NCBI RefSeq assembly: GCF_010095445.2
Contig: NZ_WFGV02000031.1
Coordinates: forward strand, 1-64,000
Direction of reading: 5' to 3'
DNA length: 64,000 bases
Source of the DNA: Pseudomonas sp. TNT3
Lineage (GTDB): Bacteria; Pseudomonadota; Gammaproteobacteria; Pseudomonadales; Pseudomonadaceae
Shown here: positions 27,765 to 37,300 of the stretch, piece by piece
Position numbering within the stretch: position 1 is the first letter of the stretch
Layout of the letters: each line of letters begins with the position of its first letter
Notes under the pieces: model-generated
Seen by the model: only the letters and a program-made list of their open reading frames with translations
What the model was told of the DNA's origin: nothing
Database searches by the model: none
Position numbers and translations under genes: made by a program

Positions 27765-28619
27765 ATGACCAATTCTTTGCAACCTGCATATGCTCTAGTC
27801 CCAGGCGCGAACCTGGAAGCCTATGTGCACACGGTGAACAGCATTCCATTGCTGACGCCGGAGCAGGAGCGTGAACTGGCCGAGAGTCTCTATTATGAGC
27901 AGGATTTGGGGGCGGCTCGGCAGATGGTGCTCGCCCACCTGCGTTTTGTTGTGCATATCGCCCGTAGCTATTCCGGCTACGGTCTGGCTCAGGCTGACCT
28001 GATCCAGGAAGGCAACGTCGGCTTGATGAAAGCCGTGAAGCGCTTCAACCCGGAAATGGGCGTGCGCCTGGTGTCCTTTGCCGTGCACTGGATCAAGGCG
28101 GAAATCCACGAGTTCATCCTGCGCAACTGGCGCATTGTGAAAGTGGCGACCACCAAGGCTCAGCGCAAGCTGTTCTTCAACCTGCGCAGCCAGAAGAAGC
28201 GTCTGGCCTGGCTGAACAACGAGGAAGTCCACCGTGTGGCGGAAAGCCTTGGCGTAGAGCCGCGGGAAGTGCGTGAGATGGAAAGTCGCCTGACCGGCCA
28301 CGACATGGCATTCGACCCGGCGGCGGAAGCGGACGACGACAGTGCTTTCCAATCGCCGGCCAACTACCTGGAAGACCACCGGTACGATCCGGCTCGTCAA
28401 CTGGAAGATGCCGACTGGAGCGACAACTCCAACCATAACCTGCACGAAGCGCTGGAAGTGCTGGACGACCGTAGCCGTGACATCCTCTATCAGCGCTGGT
28501 TGGCTGAAGAGAAAGCCACGCTGCACGACCTCGCGCAGAAGTACAACGTGTCGGCCGAGCGTATTCGTCAGCTTGAGAAAAGCGCGATGAACAAGCTCAA
28601 ATTGTCGATTGCTGCCTAA
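27765..28619 (+). CDS. rpoH: Heat-shock sigma factor RpoH (sigma-32)
   Basis: The sigma factor directs RNA polymerase to heat-shock promoters. The 284-residue protein contains region 2 ([20 protein letters not shown], then [20 protein letters not shown] and [20 protein letters not shown]), the RpoH box region ([18 protein letters not shown]) and region 4.2 ([20 protein letters not shown]). Translation starts at the ATG at 27765 after CGGAGG. Regulation probably includes an AlgU promoter upstream. A thermosensing 5' leader is known for some Pseudomonas rpoH mRNAs, but I could not verify a fold by eye. A strong terminator follows. Confidence 0.98.
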   Translation: MTNSLQPAYALVPGANLEAYVHTVNSIPLLTPEQERELAESLYYEQDLGAARQMVLAHLRFVVHIARSYSGYGLAQADLIQEGNVGLMKAVKRFNPEMGVRLVSFAVHWIKAEIHEFILRNWRIVKVATTKAQRKLFFNLRSQKKRLAWLNNEEVHRVAESLGVEPREVREMESRLTGHDMAFDPAAEADDDSAFQSPANYLEDHRYDPARQLEDADWSDNSNHNLHEALEVLDDRSRDILYQRWLAEEKATLHDLAQKYNVSAERIRQLEKSAMNKLKLSIAA

Positions 28620-28634
28620 CCGGCGAACCGGCAA

Positions 28635-28671
28635 TAAAAAACGCCCCGATCATTGATCGGGGCGTTTTTTT
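28635..28671 (+). terminator. Intrinsic terminator of rpoH
   Basis: CGCCCCGATC (28642-28651) and GATCGGGGCG (28655-28664) form a perfect 10-bp stem with a three-base loop, followed by seven T and preceded by an A-run. Confidence 0.95.
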
Positions 28672-28692
28672 ACCTGCTCAAGCCCTGATCCC

Positions 28693-28792
28693 TGTAGGAG
28701 CGAGCTCGCTCGCGAAAAACCAAAGGGCGCCGCTGGGTTTCTGGGTTTACGGGTTTTCGTTCACGACCATCGCGAGCAAGCTCGCTCCTACA
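28693..28792. repeat. REPIN between rpoH and mtgA
   Basis: The arms TGTAGGAGCGAGCTCGCTCG and ATCGCGAGCAAGCTCGCTCC (continuing TACA) enclose about 50 unique bases. The left arm has CTCGC where others have CTTGC. It lies between convergent genes. Confidence 0.92.
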
Positions 28793-28808
28793 GGGGAAAG
28801 CTGGCGTG

Positions 28809-29531
28809 TTACTGCGCCCAAGGCGCCCGACGGGAATCGTTCAGCCCCACCAGGTAGCTATCGCCCCCCAGCTGGCTCATCTGCTGCCGAATCCAGCCTG
28901 CCCGCCGCGCAACATAGTTAGTTGGATGGCTCGCGCTCCACACCCGAGGATTTGGCAACACGGCAGCCAGCAAGCTAGATTGCTGGCGGCTGAGGCCTTT
29001 GGCGCTGACGCCAAAATGATGCCTGGCTGCGGCTTCCGCACCAAACACGCCCTCATCCCATTCGACGCTGTTCAGGTAAACCTCAAGAATCCGCTGCTTG
29101 GGCCAGAGCACTTCGATCAAGCCGGTAAACCAGGCTTCGAGCCCTTTACGCAGCCAGCTGCGGCCAGACCACAGGAACAGATTTTTCGACACCTGCTGAC
29201 TCAAGGTGCTGGCACCGCGAATAGACCCGCCAAGCTCGTTATGGGCAAGGGCTTTCTGGATCGCGCCAAAATCAAACCCCCAGTGTTCCGGGAATTTCTG
29301 GTCTTCACCGGCAATGACCGCCACTTTCAGGTCATCGGAGATTTCATCCCAGGGTTTCCAGGTGCGCTGCAGGTCGATGGGTTCGCCGTCGAACCAGGAT
29401 TCGACCTTGCGCTCGACCATCAAAGCCGTTCCGGGGGGCGGCACGACGCGAAAGATCAGCACCAGCAATACGCTGCCGCCCGCGAACCAGAGTACGGCCT
29501 TGGTAAATCGTCGTAGAAATAAACGCAGCAT
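28809..29531 (-). CDS. mtgA: Monofunctional peptidoglycan glycosyltransferase
   Basis: This 240-residue GT51 enzyme polymerises glycan strands from lipid II at the periplasmic face. It has one N-terminal membrane span (VLWFAGGSVLLVLIFRVV), the catalytic Glu motif AGEDQKFPEHWGFD, RGASTLSQQVSKNLFLW and QRILEVYLNSVEWDEGVFG, in the standard order. There is no transpeptidase domain. It is convergent with rpoH and divergent from the DUF423 gene. Confidence 0.97.
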   Translation of the reverse strand: MLRLFLRRFTKAVLWFAGGSVLLVLIFRVVPPPGTALMVERKVESWFDGEPIDLQRTWKPWDEISDDLKVAVIAGEDQKFPEHWGFDFGAIQKALAHNELGGSIRGASTLSQQVSKNLFLWSGRSWLRKGLEAWFTGLIEVLWPKQRILEVYLNSVEWDEGVFGAEAAARHHFGVSAKGLSRQQSSLLAAVLPNPRVWSASHPTNYVARRAGWIRQQMSQLGGDSYLVGLNDSRRAPWAQ

Positions 29532-29605
29532 AGAGATGGCTTGGCCGAACCCATTGAGCGGGCCATTATACAGACCCTGTTGATCGAGAATGACTGGAGT
29601 TCTTC

Positions 29606-29977
29606 ATGCTGCGTGGCTTTCTGATGCTGGCCGCTTTTTTCGGCTTCACCGGTGTCGCCCTGGGGGCGTTTGCGGCCCATGGCCTGAAAAACCGGCTGAC
29701 GCCCGAGTACCTGGCGATTTTCCACACCGGTGTCACCTATCAACTGGTGCACACCTTGGCGTTGCTGGGCGTGGCTTTGCTGGCCACACAGATTCCAGGT
29801 CGCTTGATCACCTGGGCAGGCGCCTCGTTCTGCATCGGCATTCTGCTGTTTTCCGGCAGCCTGTACCTGTTGACCATGACGGGCGTCAGCAAGCTAGGAA
29901 TCATCACGCCGTTTGGTGGCCTGGCCTTCCTGGTCGGCTGGTTCTGCCTCGGGCTCGCTGCCTGGAGGTTGAGCTGA
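29606..29977 (+). CDS. DUF423 family small membrane protein
   Basis: This 123-residue protein has four predicted membrane spans. Its signature N-terminus LAAFFGFTGVALGAFAAHGL and FHTGVTYQLVHTLALL are typical of DUF423 (E. coli YgdD). The function is unknown. GGAG stands before the ATG. The 215 bases after it, up to thiS, hold only a repeat remnant (GATCAAAAGATCGCAG near 30068) resembling the arm at 19508. Confidence 0.92.
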   Translation: MLRGFLMLAAFFGFTGVALGAFAAHGLKNRLTPEYLAIFHTGVTYQLVHTLALLGVALLATQIPGRLITWAGASFCIGILLFSGSLYLLTMTGVSKLGIITPFGGLAFLVGWFCLGLAAWRLS

Positions 29978-30192
29978 TCCGGGACATTGCCAATGAGCCT
30001 GAACCGGACCCGCAGGAGCCACCGCAGGCTCGGGCCGCACTCGGACGATCTTCCGATCTTTAAAGAACAGGATCAAAAGATCGCAGTCAGCGGTAGGTCC
30101 AACAGGGGGGAGCATTTCAAGACGAATGGCTTGGGTCGCCAAGTCTGATCGGGCTAGAATGCCTGCCCCTAAAAATGATGGCGGCATTCAGT

Positions 30193-30393
30193 ATGCGCAT
30201 TCAGTTGAACGGCGAATCCCTTGACCTGCCCGACGGTGAAACCGTTGCGGCCCTGCTGACCCGTCTGGAATTGACCGGACGCCGGGTGGCGGTCGAACTC
30301 AATCTGGACATCGTCCCGCGCAGCCAGCATGAACAGACCACGCTCAACGACGGCGATTCAGTCGAAGTGGTACACGCCATCGGCGGCGGCTAG
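30193..30393 (+). CDS. thiS: Sulfur carrier protein ThiS
   Basis: The 66-residue ubiquitin-like protein ends in the required di-glycine (VVHAIGGG). That terminus is adenylated and thiocarboxylated to carry sulfur for thiazole synthesis. Residues MRIQLNGESLDLPDGETV begin the beta-grasp fold. The ATG at 30193 gives the usual length; an in-frame ATG at 30175 adds six residues. It is followed by thiG after 60 bases. No TPP riboswitch is recognisable upstream. Confidence 0.95.
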   Translation: MRIQLNGESLDLPDGETVAALLTRLELTGRRVAVELNLDIVPRSQHEQTTLNDGDSVEVVHAIGGG

Positions 30394-30453
30394 TCACCGG
30401 GTCCGCAAGGGCACAGAATTTCGCAAGAACCTCACCCCAACAGAGGATTTCCC

Positions 30454-31248
30454 ATGAGCAACGTTCGTAGCGACAAGCCCTTCGTCCTGGCCGGTCGTAC
30501 TTACCAGTCGCGTTTGCTGGTAGGCACCGGTAAGTACCGCGACATGGAAGAAACCCGTCTGGCCATCGAGGCCTCGGGTGCCGAAATCGTCACCTTCGCC
30601 GTGCGTCGCACCAACCTTGGCCAGAATCCGGGTGAACCGAACCTGCTCGAAGTCCTTTCGCCGGATCGCTACACCTTCCTGCCTAATACTGCCGGTTGCT
30701 TCGACGCTACCGAGGCTGTGCGCACTTGCCGCCTGGCCCGTGAGCTGCTCGGCGGGCACAACCTGGTGAAACTGGAAGTGCTGGCGGACCAGAAAACCCT
30801 GTTCCCCAACGTGATCGAAACCCTCAAGGCCGCCGAAGTGCTGGTCAAGGAAGGCTTCGACGTGATGGTCTACACCAGCGATGACCCGATCATTGCCCGT
30901 CAACTGGCGGAAATCGGCGTTATCGCGGTCATGCCGCTGGCCGGCCTGATCGGCACGGGCCTGGGAATCTGCAACCCGTACAACCTGCAGATCATCCTCG
31001 AAGAAGCCAGGATTCCCGTGTTGGTGGATGCGGGTGTGGGTACCGCCTCGGACGCCACCATCGCCATGGAACTGGGTTGTGAAGCGGTGCTGATGAACTC
31101 GGCCATCGCCCATGCCCAGCAGCCGATCATGATGGCTGAAGCCATGAAACACGCCATCGTCGCGGGCCGTCTGGCCTACCTCGCTGGTCGCATGCCGAAA
31201 AAACTCTATGCCAGCGCCTCTTCGCCGCTGGATGGTCTGATCAAGTAA
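30454..31248 (+). CDS. thiG: Thiazole synthase ThiG
   Basis: This 264-residue TIM-barrel enzyme forms the thiazole phosphate of thiamine from deoxyxylulose phosphate, dehydroglycine and ThiS thiocarboxylate. Conserved stretches are [20 protein letters not shown] (with the Schiff-base Lys expected further in), [20 protein letters not shown] and [20 protein letters not shown] followed by [13 protein letters not shown]. It is in line with thiS and trmB; the trmB start is 9 bases beyond its stop. Confidence 0.97.
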   Translation: MSNVRSDKPFVLAGRTYQSRLLVGTGKYRDMEETRLAIEASGAEIVTFAVRRTNLGQNPGEPNLLEVLSPDRYTFLPNTAGCFDATEAVRTCRLARELLGGHNLVKLEVLADQKTLFPNVIETLKAAEVLVKEGFDVMVYTSDDPIIARQLAEIGVIAVMPLAGLIGTGLGICNPYNLQIILEEARIPVLVDAGVGTASDATIAMELGCEAVLMNSAIAHAQQPIMMAEAMKHAIVAGRLAYLAGRMPKKLYASASSPLDGLIK

Positions 31249-31257
31249 GAGCCATTG

Positions 31258-31983
31258 ATGACTGAATCGAACGACACGCCTATCCAGCCGGAAGAAGGCG
31301 ACGAGCGCCAACACCGCCGCATCAAGAGTTTCGTGATGCGCGCCGGTCGCATGACTGAAGGCCAGCAGAAAGGTCTGGAGCAAGGCACACCGCTGTTCGT
31401 GCTGCCGCTGGCCGATGCCCCGGTGGACTTCGATCAGGTGTTTGGGCGCTCTGCACCACGCTCGCTGGAAATCGGTTTCGGCATGGGCCATTCGCTGCTG
31501 GAAATGGCCGCAGCCTCGCCGGAACAGGATTTCATTGGCGTGGAGGTTCACCGTCCGGGTGTCGGTGCGCTGCTCAATGGCGTCCTGACTCAGGGACTGA
31601 CCAACCTGCGGGTCTACGATTGCGATGCGATCGAAGTACTCACCCAGTGCGTGGCGGACAACAGCCTCGATCGCCTGATGCTGTTTTTCCCGGACCCGTG
31701 GCACAAGAGCCGTCACCATAAGCGTCGTATCGTTCAGGCGTCTTTCGCCGAACTGGTACGCAGCAAGTTGAAGGTTGGCGGTGTGCTGCACATGGCCACG
31801 GATTGGGAACCGTACGCCGAGTACATGCTGGAAGTGATGAACGTTGCACCGGGTTATCGCAACCTGGCAGAAGACGGCAAATGCGTCCCGCGTCCGACCG
31901 AGCGCCCGATCACCAAGTTCGAACGCCGCGGCGAACGCCTTGGGCATGGCGTTTGGGATTTGAAGTTCGAAAAACAATCGTAG
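31258..31983 (+). CDS. trmB: tRNA (guanine(46)-N7)-methyltransferase
   Basis: The 241-residue enzyme methylates G46 in the tRNA variable loop. It has the AdoMet motif [16 protein letters not shown], then [14 protein letters not shown] and the catalytic [17 protein letters not shown], followed by [10 protein letters not shown] and [17 protein letters not shown]. The ATG at 31258 is preferred to the TTG at 31255. The TAG stop lies within the left arm of a REPIN, so the last bases of the gene and the repeat are fused. Confidence 0.97.
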   Translation: MTESNDTPIQPEEGDERQHRRIKSFVMRAGRMTEGQQKGLEQGTPLFVLPLADAPVDFDQVFGRSAPRSLEIGFGMGHSLLEMAAASPEQDFIGVEVHRPGVGALLNGVLTQGLTNLRVYDCDAIEVLTQCVADNSLDRLMLFFPDPWHKSRHHKRRIVQASFAELVRSKLKVGGVLHMATDWEPYAEYMLEVMNVAPGYRNLAEDGKCVPRPTERPITKFERRGERLGHGVWDLKFEKQS

Positions 31984-32078
31984 GAGCGAGCTTGCTCGCG
32001 AAAAACATAAAAACAACGCGGGGCTCCAGATGCCCCGCGTTTTCGTTAACGATCATCGCGAGCAAGCTCGCTCCTACA
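31980..32078. repeat. REPIN with an embedded terminator, overlapping the trmB stop
   Basis: The arms are GTAGGAGCGAGCTTGCTCGC and GCGAGCAAGCTCGCTCCTAC. The trmB stop TAG is bases 31981-31983, inside the left arm. The spacer contains an unrelated GC-rich hairpin listed separately. Confidence 0.93.
32016..32047 (+). terminator. Intrinsic terminator of the thi-trmB unit inside a REPIN
   Basis: CGCGGGGC (32017-32024) pairs with GCCCCGCG (32032-32039), with AA before and a TTTTCGTT tail after. It occupies the REPIN spacer between trmB and the convergent DUF3392 gene. Confidence 0.85.
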
Positions 32079-32098
32079 GTGTCTTGCGATGTTGGGAA

Positions 32099-32422
32099 TC
32101 AGCGTCGGTCGGCGACCACACCGATAAGCACCAACACCACCACCAACACCGGTGCCAGGCTGTAGTTGTTGAACTGGCTCAGGCCTTTGACGATCCACGG
32201 CGTGGCGTAGATCAATGCCGCGCCGCTGCCGACCATGCACAGCAACGCCATCATCGGCACGCGCAGGGCGCCGGCGACGCTGCCCAGGCGTTGTTCAACC
32301 CAGCCTTTGAAATCCGCACCGAACAACACCAGCAAACAGCCCACCAGCGCCAGGGCGATTTCCGAGAGGTTGCTACGGCTCCAGCGAGACACCGTGGCAA
32401 GCAGGTCGAGTATCAAATCCAT
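32099..32422 (-). CDS. DUF3392 family membrane protein
   Basis: The 107-residue protein has an N-terminal amphipathic part and three hydrophobic segments (LSEIALALVGCLLVLFGADF, VPMMALLCMVGSGAALIYAT, LAPVLVVVLVLIGVVA). It matches what I recall of DUF3392. The function is unknown. It lies 22 bases after hemW in the same direction and is probably the last gene of the metX-metW-DUF4426-rdgB-hemW transcript. Confidence 0.87.
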   Translation of the reverse strand: MDLILDLLATVSRWSRSNLSEIALALVGCLLVLFGADFKGWVEQRLGSVAGALRVPMMALLCMVGSGAALIYATPWIVKGLSQFNNYSLAPVLVVVLVLIGVVADRR

Positions 32423-32444
32423 TCGTTGTCCCTTAAGTCTGAAA

Positions 32445-33650
32445 TCAGCTCAGAAATTTCTGCAGCAGGTCATTGAGAAATAGCTGGCCGCGCTCGGTGG
32501 CCGCCAGGCGTGACGGTTCGACCTGCAACAAGCCACTTTGTTCTGCCTCGAGCCGGCCTTCGGCAAGGCTTTCCACGGACAAACCCGTACGTTCCGGATA
32601 CAGCCGCGATTCCACGCCCTCGGTCAGGCGCAAGGCATTCATCAGGAACTCGAATGGCAGCTCGTCATTGGTCAGCGCTTTTTCCCCTGCCTTGAAGCTT
32701 TTGGCCGGGTTGAGGTAGTCCTTCGGCAAGCGGGTCTTCCAGGTACGAACGATGCGACCGTCCGGATGGCTGAGCTTGCCATGGGCGCCGGCACCGATGC
32801 CGATGAAGTCGCCAAAACTCCAGTAATTGAGGTTATGCCGCGCTGCACGGCCGGGTTGCGCATAGGCCGAGACTTCGTATTGCGCGTAACCGTGCTCGGC
32901 CAACAGTGCCTGACCGGCTTCCTGGATGTCCCACAACGTGTCGTCTTCCGGCAGCGTCGGCGGCTGGTTCCAGAACACCGTATTGGGTTCCAAGGTCAGC
33001 TGATACCAGGACAGGTGAGTGGGTTTCAAGGCAATGGCGGTACGCAGGTCGGCCAGCGCATCGTCCAGGGACTGATCGGGGAGCCCGTGCATCAAGTCCA
33101 GGTTGAAGTTGTCGAACCCGGCCTGACGCGCCATGCCAGCGGCTCGTACCGCTTCATCACCGTTGTGAATCCGCCCCAGAGCCTTGAGTTTTTCTTCCTG
33201 AAAACTTTGGATGCCGATCGACAGGCGATTGATACCGAGAGCCCGATACGCCACGAATTTGTCCTGCTCGAACGTGCCCGGGTTGGCTTCCAGGGTTATT
33301 TCGATGTCGCTGGCAAACGGAATCCGTTGCTCGACACCTTCAAGCAAACGGCCCAACGCCTCGGCGCTGAACAGGCTCGGCGTGCCGCCACCGAAGAAGA
33401 TCGAACTCAGTTCACGGCCATAGACGGCGTGCAGGTCCTGATCGAGGTCGGCCAGCAGTGCGTCGACGTATTCCTGCTCCGGCAGCACTGGGCTCGCGGT
33501 GTGGGAGTTGAAGTCGCAGTAAGGGCATTTGCGCACACACCACGGGATGTGGATGTACAGCGCCAGGGGCGGCAGCACGGGGAGTGCGGCCCGAGGCGAT
33601 TGCGCGGCGCCGCCGAAGATCAGCGGCGACGCGGATGATTCATGGGTCAT
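32445..33650 (-). CDS. hemW: Heme chaperone HemW (radical SAM, HemN-like)
   Basis: This 401-residue radical SAM protein has the cluster motif [10 protein letters not shown] preceded by [27 protein letters not shown] and [11 protein letters not shown]. HemW binds heme and inserts it into target proteins; it lacks coproporphyrinogen oxidase activity despite older annotation. The ATG at 33650 overlaps the rdgB stop by four bases (ATGA), so it is translationally coupled; the frame is open upstream only within rdgB. Confidence 0.93.
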   Translation of the reverse strand: MTHESSASPLIFGGAAQSPRAALPVLPPLALYIHIPWCVRKCPYCDFNSHTASPVLPEQEYVDALLADLDQDLHAVYGRELSSIFFGGGTPSLFSAEALGRLLEGVEQRIPFASDIEITLEANPGTFEQDKFVAYRALGINRLSIGIQSFQEEKLKALGRIHNGDEAVRAAGMARQAGFDNFNLDLMHGLPDQSLDDALADLRTAIALKPTHLSWYQLTLEPNTVFWNQPPTLPEDDTLWDIQEAGQALLAEHGYAQYEVSAYAQPGRAARHNLNYWSFGDFIGIGAGAHGKLSHPDGRIVRTWKTRLPKDYLNPAKSFKAGEKALTNDELPFEFLMNALRLTEGVESRLYPERTGLSVESLAEGRLEAEQSGLLQVEPSRLAATERGQLFLNDLLQKFLS

Positions 33651-34243
33651 ATCAGGCCTAGACGCTGGCGCAGCAGATCCATTGCACGGGCGCGGTGGCT
33701 GATGAGGTTCTTTTCGCTCGGGCTCAGCTCGGCGCTGGAGCAATCACGCGATGGCACCCAGAACAGCGGGTCATAGCCAAACCCGTGCGCACCGCTGGCG
33801 GCGCGCAGGATACGGCCATGCCACAGGCCTTCGCAGAGGATCGGCAGCGGATCATCCGCATGACGCACCAACGCCAGCACGCAGACGAATTGCGCACCGC
33901 GTTCGGCGTCAGGCACGTCTTTCATGGCGTCGAGCAGCTTGGCGTTGTTCGCCGCATCGCCCTGTCCGTCAGCGTAACGCGCCGAATAGATACCCGGCGC
34001 ACCGCCAAGGAAATCCACCGCCAGGCCCGAATCATCGGCCAGCGACGGCAGACCGGAGATGCGCGCGGCATTGCGGGCCTTGAGAATGGCGTTCTCGACG
34101 AACGACAGCCCGGTTTCATCAGGCTCGACAGTGCTGAACTCGCCAATCGAGCGCAATTGCACCGACTCGCCGAGCATGGCCTGGAGTTCCTTGAGTTTGC
34201 CGGCGTTGTGGCTGGCCAATACGAGTTGCGTGAAGTTCATCAT
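33647..34243 (-). CDS. rdgB: dITP/XTP pyrophosphatase (Ham1/RdgB)
   Basis: The 198-residue enzyme removes non-canonical purine nucleoside triphosphates from the pool. Motifs: [18 protein letters not shown] (substrate-binding SHNAGK), [20 protein letters not shown] (catalytic DDSG), [12 protein letters not shown] and [12 protein letters not shown]. It starts with two Met codons; the first overlaps the stop of the DUF4426 gene as ATGA. It lies in a tightly coupled run of minus-strand genes. Confidence 0.96.
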   Translation of the reverse strand: MMNFTQLVLASHNAGKLKELQAMLGESVQLRSIGEFSTVEPDETGLSFVENAILKARNAARISGLPSLADDSGLAVDFLGGAPGIYSARYADGQGDAANNAKLLDAMKDVPDAERGAQFVCVLALVRHADDPLPILCEGLWHGRILRAASGAHGFGYDPLFWVPSRDCSSAELSPSEKNLISHRARAMDLLRQRLGLI

Positions 34244-34674
34244 TCGCCGGGGAAAAGCTCTTGGTTGAAATTGATGGTGTGGATTTTATCGCCGTTCTGC
34301 ACCTTGATTTCGAAAGTGCGAATTTCCTGCTGATCCACCGGGTATTGCGCGATGTAGTAGACCGCACCCTGCTCGGTAATCTGCTTGAATTTCAGCGGAA
34401 CGCTTTGGCTGGTGAGGTCTTTGACCGTCCCGTTGACCTGGGCAATGAGCGGCTTGCCGTCCTTGATCACCGACACGTTGATCACACCCTGGTTCTTGCT
34501 GCGCACCAGCTCGGCCGCTTTGGCGATGTCCGGCGTCAGGAAGGTGGAGTTGAAGGTGTTGTAGTGCACCGTCACGTCGCCAAAGGTTTCCTGACGGTCG
34601 CCCTTGATGACGTCGGCGGCCATGGCAGTCACGCTCAGGCAGGCAGTAAGTAAAAACAGTGCTAGACGACTCAT
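34240..34674 (-). CDS. DUF4426 periplasmic protein
   Basis: The 144-residue protein has a clear Sec signal peptide ([20 protein letters not shown], then DVIKGD) and a beta-rich mature domain of about 120 residues ([20 protein letters not shown]). The role is unknown; the gene sits beside metW/metX in many gamma-proteobacteria. GGAG precedes the ATG. Confidence 0.9.
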   Translation of the reverse strand: MSRLALFLLTACLSVTAMAADVIKGDRQETFGDVTVHYNTFNSTFLTPDIAKAAELVRSKNQGVINVSVIKDGKPLIAQVNGTVKDLTSQSVPLKFKQITEQGAVYYIAQYPVDQQEIRTFEIKVQNGDKIHTINFNQELFPGE

Positions 34675-34700
34675 GTTCGTTCTCCTGGAAATGTCGTGTT

Positions 34701-35321
34701 TCAGACCGCGATCTTATGGTCTTGCAGCCCCGGGCTGCTGACGCGGTAGATACCGATTTCACCTAATAGATTAGGCCATAGCTTACTGGCCCACCCGTGG
34801 CGATGCTGTTGATCCACGGCAAGTCGATCAATGACCTTGGCTTCACGTTCGCGACACAGCTCTTCAAAGTCACCGAAGGTGCAGAAGTGGATGTTCGGCG
34901 TGTTGTACCAGGTGTACGGCAGGAAGTCGGAAACCGGCATCCGGCCCTTGCTGGCCAGGTACCAGCGGCAGCGCCAGTGGCCAAAGTTCGGGAAGGTGAT
35001 GATGCACTGGCGACCCACGCGCAGCATTTCGTCGAGGATTCGGTCCGGGTAATGCACCGCTTGCAGCGCCTGCGTCATGACCACGATATCGAAGCTGTTG
35101 CTGGCAAAGTTGCCCAGGCCCTTGTCCAGGTCCTGCTCGATGACATTGATGCCCTTGGCCACGCACTCGGCAATGTTGTCCGGGTCGTTTTCCAGGCCAT
35201 AGCCGGTGACTTGCTTGTTGTCGCGCAGCCAGGTCAGCAATTCGCCATCACCGCAGCCGAGGTCGAGCACGCGGCTGCCGGCGGGAATCCATTCCTGGAT
35301 GATTTCCAGATCGGCTCTCAT
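34701..35321 (-). CDS. metW: Methionine biosynthesis protein MetW
   Basis: This 206-residue methyltransferase-like protein has the AdoMet motif VLDLGCGDGELLTWLRD and the MetW-typical VIEQDLDKGLGNFA and VVMTQALQAVHYPDRILDEM. MetW always accompanies MetX in Pseudomonas and is needed for full acyltransferase activity in some species. It lies 7 bases after metX, so the two are co-expressed. Confidence 0.95.
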   Translation of the reverse strand: MRADLEIIQEWIPAGSRVLDLGCGDGELLTWLRDNKQVTGYGLENDPDNIAECVAKGINVIEQDLDKGLGNFASNSFDIVVMTQALQAVHYPDRILDEMLRVGRQCIITFPNFGHWRCRWYLASKGRMPVSDFLPYTWYNTPNIHFCTFGDFEELCREREAKVIDRLAVDQQHRHGWASKLWPNLLGEIGIYRVSSPGLQDHKIAV

Positions 35322-35328
35322 GGCTTTC

Positions 35329-36468
35329 TCACAATTTGATTCGATTCATGTAGTTGCTGAACGCCTGCAAATAACGCGGGATCGGAATCAGGAAGGCGTC
35401 ATGGCCTTGCGGAGCGTCGATCTCGAGGTAGCACACGTCTTTCTTGGCCGCCATCAGGGCGTCCACCAGTTCCCGCGAGCGGGCAGGGGAGAAGCGCCAG
35501 TCGGTGGTGAATGACATCACGCAGAACTTGGCCTGTGCGTTGGCGAAGGTTTTTGCCAGGTCGTCGTCAAAGTTTGCGGCCGGATCGAAGTAGTCCAGGG
35601 CCTTGGTCATCAGCAGGTAGGTGTTGGCGTCGAAACGCCCGGAGAACTCTTCACCCTGATAACGCAGGTAGCTTTCGACCTGGAACTCGACGCTGTGGAA
35701 GTCGTAGTTGAGCTTTTCGCTCTTCAGGCCCCGGCCGAATTTCTCGCCCATGGAGTCATCGGATAAGTAGGTGATGTGTCCGACCATGCGCGCGAGCATC
35801 AAGCCACGCTTGGGGATGACACCCGCTTCCTGGAACGAACCGCCGTGGAACTCGGGGTCGGTGAGGATCGCCTGGCGGGCTACCTCGTTGAAGGCAATGT
35901 TCTGCGCTGACAACTTTGGAGCCGAGGCGATGGCCAGGCAATGACGAATGCGTTCGGGGTAGGTGATGCTCCATTGCATCGCCTGCATGCCGCCCAGGCT
36001 GCCACCGATCACGGCCGCCCATTGGCCGATGCCGAGCCGGTCGGCCAGGCGTGCCTGGCTGTGCACCCAGTCTTCCACGGTCAGTACCGGGAAATCGGCG
36101 CCGAACGGTTTCCCGGTGTCCGGGTTGATGCTGCTCGGGCCGGTAGAGCCATTGCAACCGCCAAGGTTATTGAGGCTGACCACGAAGAACTTATTGGTGT
36201 CGATCGGCTTTCCGGGGCCGATGCAGCTGTCCCACCAACCGGGTTTACGGTCGTCGGGGCTGTGGAAGCCGGCGGCGTGATGGTGGCCAGACAAGGCGTG
36301 ACAGATCAGCACGGCGTTGCTCGCCGTGGCGTTCAGCGTGCCGTAGGTTTCGTAGATCAGGTCATAAGCCGGGAGCGAACGGCCGCAGGCCAGGGCCAGG
36401 GCTTCGCTGAAGTGCGCCACTTGCGGCGTCACCAGACCAACAGAATCGGGGGGAAAGGCAGTTGGCAT
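35329..36468 (-). CDS. metX: Homoserine O-acyltransferase MetX
   Basis: This 379-residue alpha/beta-hydrolase-fold enzyme has the nucleophile elbow [13 protein letters not shown] with Ser, [18 protein letters not shown], the Asp region [20 protein letters not shown] and the His in [12 protein letters not shown]. It activates homoserine for methionine synthesis. MetX of Pseudomonas is reported to use succinyl-CoA rather than acetyl-CoA; the sequence alone does not let me decide. It forms an operon with metW. A 33-bp-arm REPIN lies upstream. Confidence 0.95.
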   Translation of the reverse strand: MPTAFPPDSVGLVTPQVAHFSEALALACGRSLPAYDLIYETYGTLNATASNAVLICHALSGHHHAAGFHSPDDRKPGWWDSCIGPGKPIDTNKFFVVSLNNLGGCNGSTGPSSINPDTGKPFGADFPVLTVEDWVHSQARLADRLGIGQWAAVIGGSLGGMQAMQWSITYPERIRHCLAIASAPKLSAQNIAFNEVARQAILTDPEFHGGSFQEAGVIPKRGLMLARMVGHITYLSDDSMGEKFGRGLKSEKLNYDFHSVEFQVESYLRYQGEEFSGRFDANTYLLMTKALDYFDPAANFDDDLAKTFANAQAKFCVMSFTTDWRFSPARSRELVDALMAAKKDVCYLEIDAPQGHDAFLIPIPRYLQAFSNYMNRIKL

Positions 36469-36570
36469 CGACCCTGCTCTCGTTGAAATGAGGCGTAAGT
36501 CTAAAGACCGGTGGGGTTAGCGGCAAGCAAAGGGCGGGCCTGATTTCATTCAGTCAGACCGAGGCGCAGC

Positions 36571-36675
36571 CATCGCGAGCAGGCTCACTCCCACATTGGA
36601 ATGTATTCCCCTGTGGAAGCAGCCTGACTCCCCTTTGGAATGCATTCCAATGTGGGAGTGAGCCTGCTCGCGATG
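36571..36675. repeat. REPIN with long perfect arms upstream of metX
   Basis: Arms of 33 bases are perfect inverted copies: CATCGCGAGCAGGCTCACTC... and ...GAGTGAGCCTGCTCGCGATG, both continuing into CCACATTGGAATG. A degenerate third REP-like segment lies in the centre (CTGTGGAAGCAGCCTGACTC). It sits between the metX start and the YggT-family gene stop. Confidence 0.93.
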
Positions 36676-36699
36676 AATATGCCTCGGTGAGCCTGCGTG

Positions 36700-37290
36700 T
36701 TACATCAGCAGGCGCAGGATTTCCGGCATCATCGTCATGGCCGCGAGGTTGTTGATCACCAGCATGTCGATCAACTTGAGCACCATGAAGGCCAGGATCG
36801 GCGAGATATCCAGGCCACCCAGGTTCGGCAGGATCTTGCGGAACGGCGCCAGGGCCGGCTCGCAGATCTGATTGACCAGTTCGGCGCCAGGGTTATGGCT
36901 GCCAGGTGCGACCCAGGACAGGATCACGCTGATGATCAGGGCGAAGAAGAAAATCTTCAGGAACAGCGCGGTGACGCCAATCAGCGACCAGATCACCAGT
37001 TGCAGCGGGTTGCCAGTGGTGCCGTAGGTCAGCAGCAGCGTCAGGGCCATCAGTGCCAGTTGCACCAGGATCGCCAACACCAGCGAAGACATGTCCAGCC
37101 CGAACATGCTCGGGATGATCCGGCGCAGCGGCTTGAGCAGCGGCTGGGTGGCTTTCACTGTGAATTGGCAGAGCGGGTTGTAGAAGTTCGCACGCACCAG
37201 TTGCAGCACGAAGCGCAGCAGCACGATCAGCAGGTACAGACTGCCGAGGGTTTGCAGCACGTAGACCGCTGCAGTGTTCAATCCAATCAT
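36700..37290 (-). CDS. yggT: YggT family membrane protein
   Basis: The 196-residue protein has two YggT repeats, each with paired membrane spans; TLGSLYLLIVLLRFVLQLVR and FFALIISVILSWVAPGSHNP are typical. The family is implicated in osmotic tolerance or membrane assembly, without a defined mechanism. The ATG at 37290 begins MIGLNTAAVYVLQTLG, as in homologs. It follows proC after 10 bases in a yggS-proC-yggT order that is conserved in gamma-proteobacteria. Confidence 0.93.
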   Translation of the reverse strand: MIGLNTAAVYVLQTLGSLYLLIVLLRFVLQLVRANFYNPLCQFTVKATQPLLKPLRRIIPSMFGLDMSSLVLAILVQLALMALTLLLTYGTTGNPLQLVIWSLIGVTALFLKIFFFALIISVILSWVAPGSHNPGAELVNQICEPALAPFRKILPNLGGLDISPILAFMVLKLIDMLVINNLAAMTMMPEILRLLM

Positions 37291-37300
37291 GTAAGGCTCC

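Noticed and set aside
29978-30192. TPP riboswitch before thiS
   Set aside because: The conserved CUGAGA and ACCUGAUC-type motifs were not found in this stretch or in 30394-30453.
32538-33638. 366-codon plus-strand frame opposite hemW
   Set aside because: It is a shadow of hemW, which has the radical SAM motif and coupled start; the frame has no recognisable domain.
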